This document shows positions 45,226 to 57,860 of a stretch of DNA of 64,000 bases, piece after piece. The stretch lies in NCBI RefSeq assembly GCF_000276665.1, contig NW_004955483.1, forward strand, positions 8,523,824-8,587,823, written 5' to 3'. Origin of the DNA: Chinchilla lanigera (lineage: Eukaryota > Chordata > Mammalia > Rodentia > Chinchillidae). The translations under genes were made by a program, and so were the position numbers. The notes beneath the pieces were generated by a model, which saw nothing but the letters and a program-made list of their open reading frames with translations, ran no database searches and had not been told where the DNA came from. Numbering within the stretch: position 1 is the stretch's first letter; each line of letters opens with the position of its first letter.

Positions 45226-47010
45226 ATTGTGCCTCAAAATGCAAGGATATTCAAAGGATGTCTCTCTCCTGCCCTCTTTCGGAATGTGCCCCAAATCTGT
45301 CCTACACCTTCCAGTAGAAGAGAATTGTCCCTTAAGCCATATCCATGATGATATGTCCACCAAGAATCAGTGGCCTTATGAGTACTCACTAAGATGAACC
45401 TGGAAAAGATTTTTTTCAGTGTCATTTGGGGCCCTGGTAGAGTGTGGGGGTCCACCTGGATGGAACCTTCCCAGTAGCAGGTATGTAGGTGGGAATGGCT
45501 TCAAACACATTCTCCTTCTCTTACCCTCTACTCACACTGAACTAATTGAGTGTACCTAGAAAAATTATTTTGTAGTATTCATATCACCCTGAATTATCTA
45601 TTTTCAAACATTATCTCTAGTTTTAAAGAAAATCCACACAGTTGTTTCCATAAGATGAAACATATAGATATGGGCTAATTTTTAAAATGTAGACCCCGGG
45701 TTTGATCACCAGCTTCACCACCACCACCAACACAAAGAAATAAAGAAAAAGAAATACGCACAGAGGCTTACAAAATGGGACCACATCTATAGTATTTTTT
45801 TAATTAGAAAGCATACATTTTAATCATATTTAAATAGTTGAGATTAAAAAGAAAAAGAACTGTTAAACCTCAAAGAAAAATTTCCGCCCTGTAATAGTAT
45901 GTCCTAAATGATTCATCTAGGGTTTAAAAATTATAAAATAGTAGGAAATTAGATTTTGTGTTTGCATTTCCAGAAATGTGTTATAATTTTAAACAGAACT
46001 GGTGGCCTCTTGCTGAAAAAGGACGAGAACATAATTACTCTCATACCTTTTCCATTTCTGGTCCTTTCTCTTCCATATATTTTAGTTGTTATTTTTATTT
46101 TGCTCAACTTATGGCTTTTAAATTCTATGTGTAGCAGCAATATCCACAGTTGTTTAGTATTAGTTCTGCACCTACAGAAACCTGGTGCTTCTCACATGGC
46201 CTCTCCACTTCTGAGGTATTCTGTTATGTTTTATAATTGGCTGGACCCTCCATAACAAGTATTTCCTGCCCCAAGATCTCAGAATTGCTTTACTCTTTGG
46301 GGTTTAAGCATATCTCTGGTTGCCTTTGTATTTAACCACATACTGGCAGGCTCATATCCTTGGGCCCCTTTCCTTCTCCATATCCAAAGTATAGCTCTAG
46401 ATGGAGAAGTCTGACCTTGGTTTAACTTCCCTGGAGGAAACAGACTTATTCAGGTATGATCTCTGAAGAATTATTTCTTTATCCTTGAGATTTAGTAGCT
46501 TAACTAAGCTATGTTTGGGTTTTGAGCATTCTATATTATATTTCTTGGAGAGATTTAGTCCTTTTTTCATTTTTGGGGAAATTTTATTATATCTTTCAAT
46601 AATATGTCTTTTGCTCCATTTGGGAGAGTCTCTATTCAGAGACTCCAACTGCTGTTCTCATGTTGTGTAATGTCTGAATGCCTTCCTAGCTTTTAGACCC
46701 TGTCTCTAATTTATTATCTGTCATTTGTGTTCACTGTGAACCTGTGAATATTTTTTCTATCATTAGTAAAAATATTTCAACTAGTCTCATACAATAAGGG
46801 ATATATATCTGCATTAATGTTTTTAGTTCTGGATTTGTTAGGCTTTTGCTTCTTTTCATTCTTACTGTTTTATCACCTTGTGTCTAAGCTATTTTAAAAT
46901 TACTTTTATACTCCTGTCAAGTTCTAAGAGTATAAAGTATACTTTTATTAAGCCATTAGGAAAGATCTGTTTGGTTACTTAAGTTTATTCTCTTCAAGTT
47001 TATTCTCTTC
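45226..47010. other. Intronic sequence, partly repeat-like
   Basis: 46440-46980 has the T-rich character of an antisense retroelement internal region ('catttgggagagtctctatt', 'ttattatctgtcatttgtgt'), but I cannot assign it. 46981-47010 is a perfect 15-bp tandem duplication (aagtttattctcttc twice). No exon. Confidence 0.4.
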
Positions 47011-47015
47011 AAAGG

Positions 47016-47880
47016 TGCTATAGTTTGGCTCCAGACTGTCCTTCAAAAGCCCTTGTGTTGGAGGCATAATCCCAAGTTTGGTGCTGTTGGGAGAGGGAGG
47101 AACCTTTAGGAGCTCAGCCCTAGGGTGAGGTCTTCATTTGCTAGGAGCACCCCTCAAAGATTTCTGTGGAACCTTGGTCTCTTCTGTCCTCTCTTCCCCC
47201 TTTTATTCTTGGCCATGAGGTGAGTGCCTTCCTTCTGCACACACAATTGAGTAAGGATGTTTTCTAAACTCCACAAGAAATACTTTTTAACCTGGCAATT
47301 CTATACCTAGCCAAATTATCAATCAAGAGTTAGGATAGCATAAAAATATTTTCTGATATTCAAGTCCTCAAAAGTTATCTGTATTTGCACCTTTTGTTTT
47401 TTTCAAGGTCAAAAATTAATTCTACCAAAAACAGAGCATCACCCATAGAAAGGAGATTTTTACTACAGGAATCGAGGAGGCAAGCGTGGGACAAAGGAAA
47501 CTCTCTGGATGTGAGCTGAGTATGCAGCCTAAAGAGCTGTAGGACTGGCCAGAATTGAAGGAACATTCCAGGAGAGATTCTGTCAAGTAATAGTAACAGC
47601 AATAATGATAAATTAATGGATCAAAAGAAAAAGAAAACTATTATCTGATGGCTTGAATACTTTGAGAAGAAATTTAAATTTCTGTGGGAAATTTGGGGAG
47701 TAATACAAAAAAATAAGCCAAAAAGAGCAATTAACAGTTAATTTCATGTATTCCTCCACTCCAAGATATACTGTCTTACTATACCCCAATCCTCTAAAAT
47801 CAGGAACCAAAATAACCTTTCTTCTCTTAAGCTGTTTATCTCAGGTATATGGCAGTAGTAATGCAAAACTGACTAACACA
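47016..47880 (+). mobile_element. MaLR-type LTR interrupted by unclassified sequence
   Basis: The 5' part (47016-47245) has 'tgctatagtttggctccaga', 'gctgttgggagagggaggaa' and 'ttggccatgaggtgagtgcc'. The 3' end (about 47800-47880) has 'ccaaaataacctttcttctc' and 'gtttatctcaggtatatggc', ending 'ctgactaacaca'. The ~550 bp between them includes 'acctggcaattctataccta' 'gccaaattatcaatc', which looks like another old repeat. Confidence 0.7.
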
Positions 47881-50800
47881 AACAGTAAGCCTATGTCTTT
47901 CTACCTTGCATGCTGTGTTCTGTTTTGACACACTAATGTAGCCACCATGCTGATTCCTTTCATTTGCTCATGCTTGACCTGCCCTGTCCAGATACTTTAT
48001 TTTTTCCAATAAAACATGGGTGATTCTTTGAGTCTCTTGCCATCATATTGGAGATCAATGTCTTTTCCTTTTGAAGCAACAGTTTGAAGACAAAATGCTT
48101 TGTATATTCTCCTCTTTTACGAAGCATGGAATAGGAATGGGGAAAGGAAGAGCTCAGCAGAGGTGATGAGGTATAATCTCTGTTTAATATTGTTTGTTTT
48201 GGGAATGTGTTAAATGATGTAAACCAGGATTCAGTCCAACTGTACTTGCAACACGTACCATTCTGATGGAGAAAGTGGTTCCTCAGGACTTCCATCTTTT
48301 CTCCAGTACAGAACCTGCACATGAAGCTTCCCCATGTACAGAGAGAAGCAGCCTATGGTTTTCTCTGCCTGGTTTATATTCTCCTTCTGTCACTTCATTT
48401 CTTCTAAGGCAAGTCTTTGAGGGATGGGGAAGATGGGATCACAAGAACTCAAACTGCTCATCCATCAGTTACTGACATGTATTGCTTTAGATTGTGACTT
48501 TTTTGTACGGTTACCATGAGGGAATTTAAAAAACTCTCCCCTATTGTTTGGTTGTTTGTGTGAAGAGAAAAATTATTTTTCCTGAAAGAAATCTTCCTGG
48601 AAAGGGTAATTCAGTTTTATTTGGTCATAAGTTTATATTCTTTTTCACTTATTGATTTCATTTTTAATAGCTTCATATTTATTTGGGGGCAATTTCTATC
48701 TCTCCTGTCTTGGATATGACTTACTTTTACAACAGGTAAGAAACAACTTAATACAGTTTTACTAATAGATACCTAGAATAGCAACAAAAACATTACATTC
48801 ATCCCAGTGTCAGTATTAGGCAAATTTCTGGGCCAGAAGAATAAATGTTTTAACTAAATGGGAAATGACTAGCTTTTATCATTTTACTTCCTTATCATGT
48901 ATTGGCATCTGAGAAATTTTCCAAAATATTTGCTGAAATGAACCCCTTAACCTTATTTCTAATTGCCCTCATTACTTCTCATCTAAGGGTCTTTTTTTCT
49001 TTCCATTAAGAAGAAAATGCTTGGAATCAAACCAAGATTGGTAGACTATTTACATTTAAAATTACAGATTCAATCAACATCAACATAACAGATTAAATCT
49101 TATGAATGTTTAAATGAATGTATTTTTTTTCCTCAAAGACATGTTGTCCTTTCTCTTTGTTCTGATTGTCCTGATCTCTGGGACTATCATGTTAAAAAAA
49201 TCTCAAAATTTGGATATTCCTTAGGGATAAATACAGAGTTTTCAAATTTCACTGTCTGGGAGGCCATCACCACGTTATAGATGTGAAGCTCTGAGCTGCT
49301 TGAATGTTTTCCCATGTACCAGAACACGTATTTTCAGTGATTCAGAAGGATTTCTTTCATTCTCTAATGACCACATTTCCAAAAAGATTACAAAATACAA
49401 CTTTCCACAGCTTGGATATAAATAAAATAACTTCGTTTTTCCCAGCAATGATAATATCAAGGGACTGTCCTAATCTATAACAAGCCTTTCCAGAATCCAC
49501 TGAATTATAGTTGCCTTGGGAACAGTGATTTGGGATGGTCTGACTTTTATTGTCAAAATGGTACCTCAGAGTTGGCATTAACAATATTTTTGTATTTATC
49601 CAAAGATGAACAGTGCCATTAGTCTTTTTTAAAATTTTTTTTCAAAATTTCCCTAGTAACAACCTGTAGCCTGTTGCTAACAGAAAAATTTTCTGGCAGG
49701 TCTGATTAGTGGAGATGGACGATTTCATTAATTAGTCTTTTGCTTCAAATGGCCTTTTACTGAACAATAGAGGTTGAGGTTAGGATAGAAAATGGCTGGA
49801 TCCCTAGATATCTGCTTTAGGCCCCTTTTATTTTGCTTATGTAGACAAAAGCTTTCTGAGGATTTGTCTGTGCCCTTTACCTTTCAGCTCTCTGGAACTC
49901 TAGAAATAATTAGCAAACTAAACCACATTCATTTTGAACCTCAGCAGGTCACACATCCAGGGACTTTCATTCTAACTTTGATATATTCAGATGCACTTGC
50001 TTTTTTTTTCTGGAAAGTTCCATGAGTAACCTCCACCAGACAGTGTTCTATTTAGGAGCAGTGCTACTGAACCTGCTGAGTCTGGTAACTGGACAGGGAG
50101 AATCTGGCTCACTCAGGCTGTTCAAAACACTGTGAAAGAAAAAGCCAAACGTAGGGGTTTTCGGGATGACAAATAATCGAGAGTTTTTGCTGAGTTTGTC
50201 CCTCACACATGTGCAGGGCTCTGACAGCCCCAGTGACCTTTGGGGGAAGGGTGGAGCACGTGCACATGTGTGCCCAGAGGTGAGGAACTGCATGGTCAAA
50301 GTCAAGGTTGTGTGCATGTTGTCTAAACTCTATCCATTAGTACACTAGTAGCTGAGGTTCTCAGACAAGTTGGTGAAACATCTATTGTTCTGTGGTCCTA
50401 CAGCAAGTAGCAGAAGAATGAATTTTAGTCATCAGTTTAAAGCAAGCCTTGGGGACAAGCAAGCAGACACCAGCTACCTATGACATATGATCATCTAATC
50501 CTCTTGGTGCCCAGGGGAAGGCCAACTGATCTCTGAATACTCAACTCAGCTTTGCAGGGTTTTGTTGGGAAAACCACAGGCTGCAGGGTCCCTCAGGGAT
50601 GGCAACATAACCAGGCACAGCTGGGGTAAGGGGCATGGGTGAGACCCGGAAGACAGAAAGGTGTCCAGGTGGGGTGGCTGTGCTTAAGGCATTTCTAGAT
50701 CCTTCTGAAAGTGCATCAGCTCCGTTCCTGAGGACCACCAAGTGAAGGGACCCCCTCCCACACCACACACATTCAGGATGGGTGCAGGGGTATCTGTTTA

Positions 50801-52345
50801 CTTGGTGTCATCTGCAGGTTGGGAGCAGGTCACTGACAATGCCATCCCAGTGAACCTCCCCAATAGCCTCTGTGCCTTATATTTCACAATCACAGACATC
50901 AACTTTCAGATCAATTCTTTAAGGGCCTCTATCCTACCCTAGGGGAGAAGTCCCTTTGGGTTTTGGCCAATGAGGAAGAGGGATCAGATAGGTGAAAGCA
51001 AAGCCAAAAACTGGGTCCCCCAAAAAGGAGCTTGATAGTGTGCCAAGGTAAGTTTCAATAATTTCATAATTTTGCTTAAAATAAGATGGAAGACACCTAA
51101 TTTTGTAGACATAAACATAATAAGCGCCAAGCCCACAAAGCCAGATTCTAAAAGATAGCTCAGTTACCATACTTATTATGAATCTTGAGAGGGGCTTAAG
51201 CCATGCTCTCTATCTTAAGCATGCTCCAGAATCGACTGGATGTGCGAAGGCAGGCTGCTCAGTCTCATGCCGAGTCTGGGATTCAGCAGATCTGGGCGGG
51301 CCAAGGATACGGATTTTTGACAAGTTCTCAAGTGAAGCTGATATTTTGAATCCAGATATCACGTATGGAAAACTACTGTGTTAAATAATGTCTTGTATGC
51401 ACTTTCTCTCACTTCTATCTCATTTTCATCAGAAGCTGAATTAAGAATACAGCTCAGAAGCATCCACTTTGGAAGCACGCACTTAGACCACACAAAGGAG
51501 CTCATTTCATTCCACCCTTGCAGGTTTTTTTTTTTTTTTTTTTTGGTAAGCAAAGGGATGAAGGTCTACAGAAAATGAAGTTCTTTGCTCAAGGTAACAG
51601 AATCAGTCAGTGGACAAGGATGAGGGAAGAATTCCTAACTCTAGATTCCTTTCCAGTTTTCTTTTATTGTCAAAGGAGAAAACTGAAGCAGAGAAAATGG
51701 GGAAGTTTGGCAAAAATGAGAGAGAACGCTGCAGATCACGAGAACTGGGTACAATTGTGTCAAGCCCATGTTGTTTTGAAAAAATATCAGCAAGGCTGAT
51801 TTTGTAGCTAGACCTGCTTGCCTAGTGGGAGATGACAAGTGCGCGTGAGCTAAGCCAGTCGTCGTGGGAACTATCACCACGCAGAAGCATTTATAAAACA
51901 GCCGCCGGAGCACTTTGCCTCTGTGCTGAGTACAGGGCGGTGGCTGTGGTAACGGGAGGTCACAAAAGCAGGGTAAAAGGGGTGGGGGGTGAGCAAAAAA
52001 CAACAAATCAAGAGCCCTGGGTAAAAATGTGCTAATGGTATTTGGAAGCAGATGCTACAGGCTGAGGAAAGAAATCCTTGTGCCTTCTCCACCCACAATG
52101 AGTGCGTGGATGCTTATTTTCTTATAACTACTTCAAGGGTTTGAATTGCTTATAAATGCTCTGGATAAAGTCCAGGATTTTGCCTGGCCTCCTAGCCTAG
52201 CAGTCATACCTTCACCTTCTGCAGTACCCTGATGTCTCTGCAAACACTCTCTGCTCCCGTTGGGTAATCTCCCAAGCACCCGAGGACTCATCTGAAAGAA
52301 CCTCAGGACAGGAAATATATTGACAGCATAAAACTTGGCTTACAC
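47881..52345. other. Intronic sequence, few repeats recognised
   Basis: Mostly single-copy-looking. A T run is at 51527-51544, followed by antisense MIR-like text (51556-51640). Open frames here show no known domain and no matching splice context. Confidence 0.45.
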
Positions 52346-52349
52346 AGCT

Positions 52350-52490
52350 CTCATTCCTCTTTGAGAAAGAAACTAGGACCTGGAGAGGTTAGTGCATTTC
52401 CTAAGGTTGGCAGATGATGTAGGATTAGAATTGGAAATACGTATTTGAAGCTACTGGTCTCCCCTAATCCCATGCTAAACGACACAGTGG
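52350..52490 (-). repeat. MIR SINE fragment
   Basis: 'agaaagaaactaggacctgg', 'agaggttagtgcatttccta' and 'gtaggattagaattggaaat' are antisense MIR blocks. Confidence 0.7.
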
Positions 52491-52494
52491 CTTA

Positions 52495-53340
52495 ACTTTC
52501 TATGGGCACTGTGTTCACTGCTTTCTTGATGATATTAGAAGTTCCTGAAAATTTATGGTTTCACATTCTATTCCTTTATCTCCTCTGCTGAGACTAGCAT
52601 GGGGTTTTCTGTGGAGTAGAAGACATGTTTACTTCCACTTTGAATTTTATTCATTTTGGTTTAGGACATTTGATGGAAAATTAAGTCCAGGAACTGACTT
52701 TAATGGCAGATGTGCACAAAAGCAACACATAGGGGATATGCCCAGCCTAAAAAAGAGAACAGAAATGGATTCCATGGGCCTTTTCCCGCACACCCAACCT
52801 CAAGTGATACCGATCATGCACTGTGTCAATAATAGCAAGGCAAGAAGCAGTTCTTTAGTCTGGACTCTGAAGACAGAGGTTTTTCCTAAGTTGCCAGTAG
52901 TACTTCACACTCTGCATGGTTTTGCCCTGCTCTTCTCCCTCTGTCAACCTCCTGAGCGGCTACTTCAAAGGCTCCCGCCCACCTTCCCCTTCAAATCTCC
53001 ATCCCACCCTCCCGCGTTTGGCACCGGCAGGTGCTTATTATTAAGAACTGCAGCAGGTTGCTGTGTGAAGGAGATGGCAGAGTCAGAATCTGAACTGAGT
53101 GTCAATCCTTACATGAGAAGCCCAACAAATGTGGATTTATAAGCATTGATGGGGAAAAGAGAAGGATACAGCATCTGTATCCTTCCAATTTGAAGGACCA
53201 GGTCTGAGGGTTAAAACAGGTGCCCTCCTCCTTTTTTTAAATGAAAAAAAAAAAAAAACAAAAAAAAACCAAAAAACAAAAAACCAACACTTAATTCAAT
53301 TTCAATTTTCAGGCAACCCTATAAAATTTCTATCAGTTTC
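52495..53340. other. Intronic sequence with a chance long open frame
   Basis: Carries a 195-codon plus-strand open frame (52555-53142) without recognisable domains. Its end overlaps antisense MIR-like text ('gagatggcagagtcagaatc', 53070s). An A-rich simple stretch lies at 53245-53290. Confidence 0.5.
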
Positions 53341-53356
53341 CTCCTCTTGGTGACAG

Positions 53357-53359
<3 letters not shown>

Positions 53360-53405
<46 letters not shown>
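53360..53405 (+). repeat. (GT)n microsatellite
   Basis: About 23 uninterrupted GT units. Confidence 0.97.
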
Positions 53406-53407
<2 letters not shown>

Positions 53408-54705
53408 GGGGAGTGCTGCGGGCTAGGTGGGGAAGGTGTTGGGAACACACAGGTGTGTAGTCATCTGGTGGAAGGAAAGGTGGGACTGGGATGCTGGGGT
53501 CACTCAGACACTGACAAGCACGCTGCTTTCCCTTGGATTGTTAAAAATAACAACGATCTCTAAGGGTGCCTTTGCCTTTGCTACATAAGATCTTAATTGT
53601 CATGTTATTTTTATGTTTGTCATATTTACCTGGGGTCCTTGGAGGAACCTACAGGGAATGAGAGGTGGTTATACCCCAGCAGCCCCATTTATGCTGTCAC
53701 AGTGGAAAAATAAACCATACACAGACAGGATGTTCTTCACTATGACTTCTTTGGTTCCCATGGACTTCTGCCTATTTCACACGGTACGTCTGGGAAACTG
53801 CTCTCCCTTCCCAGTGCCAATAGGGAAGGGCAGAAAGAAGCAAGTCAGAATTGCCATCAACGGAGAAACTTGGACATCTACTCGAGCTAGAACTTGTTCT
53901 GAGGGCCAAATCTATTTTGTCAGAAGCATAACCTAAAGCTAAGAGCTAAGAAATCAGACTGGCTGCTACTTGGGGTTGAATGTGACATTGCTGCAGTGAG
54001 AAAGGAGCAGGGCCGACCTTTCCTTGGACTACGAGAGGCTCCATCATTTCCACCAGCGTCTTCATACATCACCTAGACTCCCTGTGTCACCTAACTCGTG
54101 TGTTACTTGCCTCTATACACACGGCCAACACAGATAACGGCGTGGCTTTATCTTACGGAGGAGAAAACAGGGCCATGTAGAGGATGCTTTTTAAGATTCT
54201 GAAAAGTGTCCTCATGAACTACATATGCTGTTATATCCATGAAAGTTACCTGTGGGTAGTGCGACTATGAGTGGTTTTTGTTCTCTTTTTCATGTTGAGT
54301 GTCACATCTTCCCACAGAATAAAAATTTTATTTTCTCAGAAAAAACTGTAAGTAAAATAGAAATTTACTATTTAATTTTATAACCAGAAGGTATCTTCTG
54401 AGTATCTACTATGCACGTAGGTGCTAAATCAGGTATAAATCAAGGGAAACAAAACCACAGAGGACGTTGCGTGCCTGTGAGTAATACGTGACAAAGCGTT
54501 CACTGAATGAAGCAAACTCCCAGCATAGAAATGAGTTGTCACCACCCGCAGTGGAAAAGGTAAGCATTTCCATTTGGTTAGTTTGACAAAACACAGAAGC
54601 ATTCTCATAAAAAAGAGAATGAAAAGGGGAATGTATTCTTTCTGGATAAAAGATTTGCTTCTCTCTGGAACCCAGGAAGCATAGTGATTGATATTATTTA
54701 ATGTA
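53406..54705. other. Intronic sequence, nothing firm
   Basis: A short antisense MIR trace may exist near 54125-54185 ('cttacggaggagaaaacagg'). No exon recognised. Confidence 0.4.
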
Positions 54706-54711
54706 ATGGGT

Positions 54712-55640
54712 CTCATTTTGGCAGATTCATATATGCACATAACATACTTCGATCAATTGCAGCCTCATCACCCCCCTTTCCCATTACTTTCCCATTTGGA
54801 GAGGGGTGTTTTTCACAGTACCTATTTTGATCATATCCATCCGCACACTACCGACCTTACATCCCCCCTCTGCCCCTCTTATTCTTTTCCCATTGTGTAA
54901 TAATGCTTTCTCTTTTCCTTTCCTGATGGCTTTTTCATATTCTCTGTGTTAGGGAGAACACGCAGTATTTGTCATCCAAAGCCTGGCTTATTTCACTCGA
55001 TGTGATTATCTCAGATCCATCCATTTTCCTCCCAATAACATTTTTCTCTTTATAGCTGAAGACTACTCCATTGAGTATATATGCCACATTTTCTTATCCA
55101 TTTATCTGCTAATGAATACCTAGAGTTATTTCCTTATGTATCTTGGATGTTAGGAATTGTAGGTATTCCTATAGCATGCTGATTTTAATTGCTTCAGGTA
55201 TTCTTTCCATGATTCTGGTCGCAAACAAAATTGGATGAGAACCGAACCAAGTTCAATGGTTAGGTTCAATGTGGACCTTATGGGGAAATTTGATTCAGTT
55301 CTTGTCCAATTCAGTTTGCAATCAGAATCATGGAAAGAAAGAAGTTCATGAACTAAGGCACCCTTGTAGTGATATCAGATGGTAGCTCTATTTCCAGTGT
55401 TTAGAGGAGCCTCCATATTGATTTCCAGAGTGTCTGTACTAGTTTACATTCCTCCCAGCAGCAAAGTAGGATTCCATTTTCTCCATATCACACCAGCACG
55501 GATCGTTTTTTGTGTTCTTGATGATAGCCATCTTGGCAGGGATGAGATAGAATCTCGATATAGTTTTGATTTGCATTTCCCTAATGGCTAAGGATGTTGA
55601 ACACTTTTTTCAGGTACTTAGACATTTCTGACCTTTGCCT
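54712..55640 (-). mobile_element. L1 LINE 3' region, minus strand, split by a palindrome
   Basis: Antisense L1 text: 'ctgaagactactccattgag', 'tttcttatccatttatctgc', then beyond the insertion 'gatggtagctctatttccag', 'gtttacattcctcccagcag' and 'gatttgcatttccctaatgg'. The expected L1 text joins across 55201-55339, which is foreign. Confidence 0.88.
55201..55339. mobile_element. 139-bp near-perfect palindrome, MITE-like, inside L1
   Basis: The left end starts ttctttccatgattctgg and the right end is its reverse complement (cagaatcatggaaagaa). Pairing continues inward for about 55 bases per arm, with mismatches that are nearly all transitions, leaving a ~25-base loop. It has no coding capacity. 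Flanking 8-mers ttcaggta and ttcatgaa are similar but not a clean duplication. No family recognised. Confidence 0.85.
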
Positions 55641-57605
55641 CTGTCCCACTTCCTCTGGCTTCTGGAGACAACAGGGGTTTCCAATGCCTACAACTTACCC
55701 ATGGCTACCTTTTCTGAGGTGTCCAGGGTGAGCACAATAAAATAGAGTCTAAATTTACAGTCTGATGAGGGGGAGGATGCAGTAATGCCACACTTCACTT
55801 ACTTAAAAAATATGTTGGCAATACCCCATTAAATCATAAAGACAAGTTAATTTAAAGACTCTGACTTGCTCAAATACCAGCCAAGTCACAGTCAATTTCA
55901 GAATCTATCTTGGCCAGAATGTCTATCAAAAAGGCAGTAGTTTTATATTAGGCAATTGTTATAAATTAATATTTTTACTGCCCTTAGAGTGTATTGGTTT
56001 TTTTTCTTCTGTTCTCTTCTCAGTGCCAGGGAAATGAGGCATGATTACAGAATAGGGCTAGTTTAGCAGTCTAGCAGGGAACGACAAGTAGGTAGATTGA
56101 GAATGTCAGTGTTAGACTACCTACTAGGTACATTTTATAAAAAGACTCATCCAGGCACTGATAATAAATGAAGCTTATTCTCTATTAAGAGGACTGTTGC
56201 CGTGGCAACTTCCAGCTCACAAAAGTATTTACATCAGCATGGCTCTGACACTAAGGAGCAGTGTCTTCCCACTTCCATGCCTGGAGTCTTTCATTTATGT
56301 ATCTCAGCTACATTGCTGCTCTCAGTTAAGGTGACCCGAACACCCTGGCAATCCCCTCCAAAACGGGTCAAATTCAATCCCCAAGATGCAATTTAAACAA
56401 ATTTTGTACATCAAATAGATGAAAAGTAGAAATGATAAATGCTTTTTTTTTTCTTGCAAAAAGGATGTTTTATGGGAGTTGTTTTTATTTTCCTGCTCAT
56501 CCAGCAGAGGGCAAAGTATTTCTAAACATTCAATGTCATGAATGTTAATGTGCATTCATATCCCACATTGTTTCTCCCAAACCTTTATTTTCCTAATGCC
56601 TAATTATCACCAAATAGCCTAAAGCACTTTCAGTCGCAGTGAGAGCAGGCATTCGTAGGACAATAAGTGTGAGGAGGGGGTGGGGACAACGTGGCAAGCA
56701 GTGGGAAGCACTTGCCTGGTGTAGTACTTCCAATTGTGTGCATTTTCCTTGAGAAAATAATTATATAATTATAAACTAAGGTTTGTACAAGGGTATCCAC
56801 TGCACTTTCACCTTGCTGGATAATAGGATGAAAGCAGAAATAATTATAAAAAAACCAGGTTACAAAAACAGTGTGTACAGAAAAGTCTGAGAAATCTATG
56901 ACATAAACCAACCACTCTTATTTAAAGAGCCCAACACAAAACTCTTCTAAATAATTGTTTTTTGCCAGTTACGTTAAAAAGGTCAAAGAATTGCAGGAGC
57001 TAAAAACAGTGAGTATTTCTCAGGGCCTGGGAATGGGAAAAGAAAGAAAACACCATTGTACATTTAAATCCATTTGCTTTTCTGACAGACATGAATATTG
57101 TTACAAGTTTGTGTTCTGAACAAAACCACCCTCCTAAACTAACTTGATTTTCAAAATCAATCACTGTGTAGCTACAAAATACTTGGCAGATTGGCCACTT
57201 TCCAGATTCTCTAACTTGTTTTTCTAACACTTAAAGAATCTGAAATACTTTACCAACATGCTTAAACCAAATTGTTTGATGTCAGAAGCCAGCAATGTCT
57301 TCGTGGTTGGTGACTCTTGGGTCTATACAAGTAAAGGATGCTTGGCTGCCTTAAGGCCACTGAGAAAAATCAGACCACAAAGCACTCCTGATTCTAGGAT
57401 GCACTCTGATGCTAAGCAATATCCTTCACTTTGTGTTATTTAAGAGTCACATTCTTATCCAGCTCTCCACGCATGTATATATGTCTTGCATCCTGAAGCA
57501 GAAAATTGGTTCTGAAGGACTACAGCAGCAGTTACCTACCTAGAGGCATCTTCATTGCAACAGAAGGTCTATAAGTACTATTTAATAATGAATGATGGAA
57601 ATTAT
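55641..57605. other. Intronic sequence, nothing recognised
   Basis: No exon, SINE or LTR signature identified on either strand. Confidence 0.45.
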
Positions 57606-57609
57606 TGGA

Positions 57610-57860
57610 AAGCAGTGTGGTGTAGAGGAGAAGCTTCCAGCCTGAGACTCAGATCGGTTGAGAACAGAATCCAGCTCTACCACTCACTAGATGTATAGCC
57701 ACAGCAGGTCACCCAAACCCTCTGGAGTTTGATTTTTTTTTTTATCTCGAACATTACCTACCTTAAAGGGTTATTTCTCTTAAGAATCAAGTGAAGTGAT
57801 ATTTGTTACCAGCCATGCACAGTGCTTGATACATAGCAGTCAGTTCACCTTTGCTAGTTC
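57610..57860 (+). repeat. MIR SINE, nearly full length
   Basis: 'gcagtgtggtgtagaggaga', 'ccagctctaccactcactag', 'aagggttatttctcttaaga' and 'cacagtgcttgatacatagc' follow the MIR consensus from end to end. Confidence 0.82.

Noticed and set aside
52555..53142. 195-codon open frame on the plus strand, the longest in the window
   Set aside because: No recognisable domain, no splice-site context, and its 3' part overlaps antisense MIR-like sequence. Frames of this size occur by chance in 64 kb.
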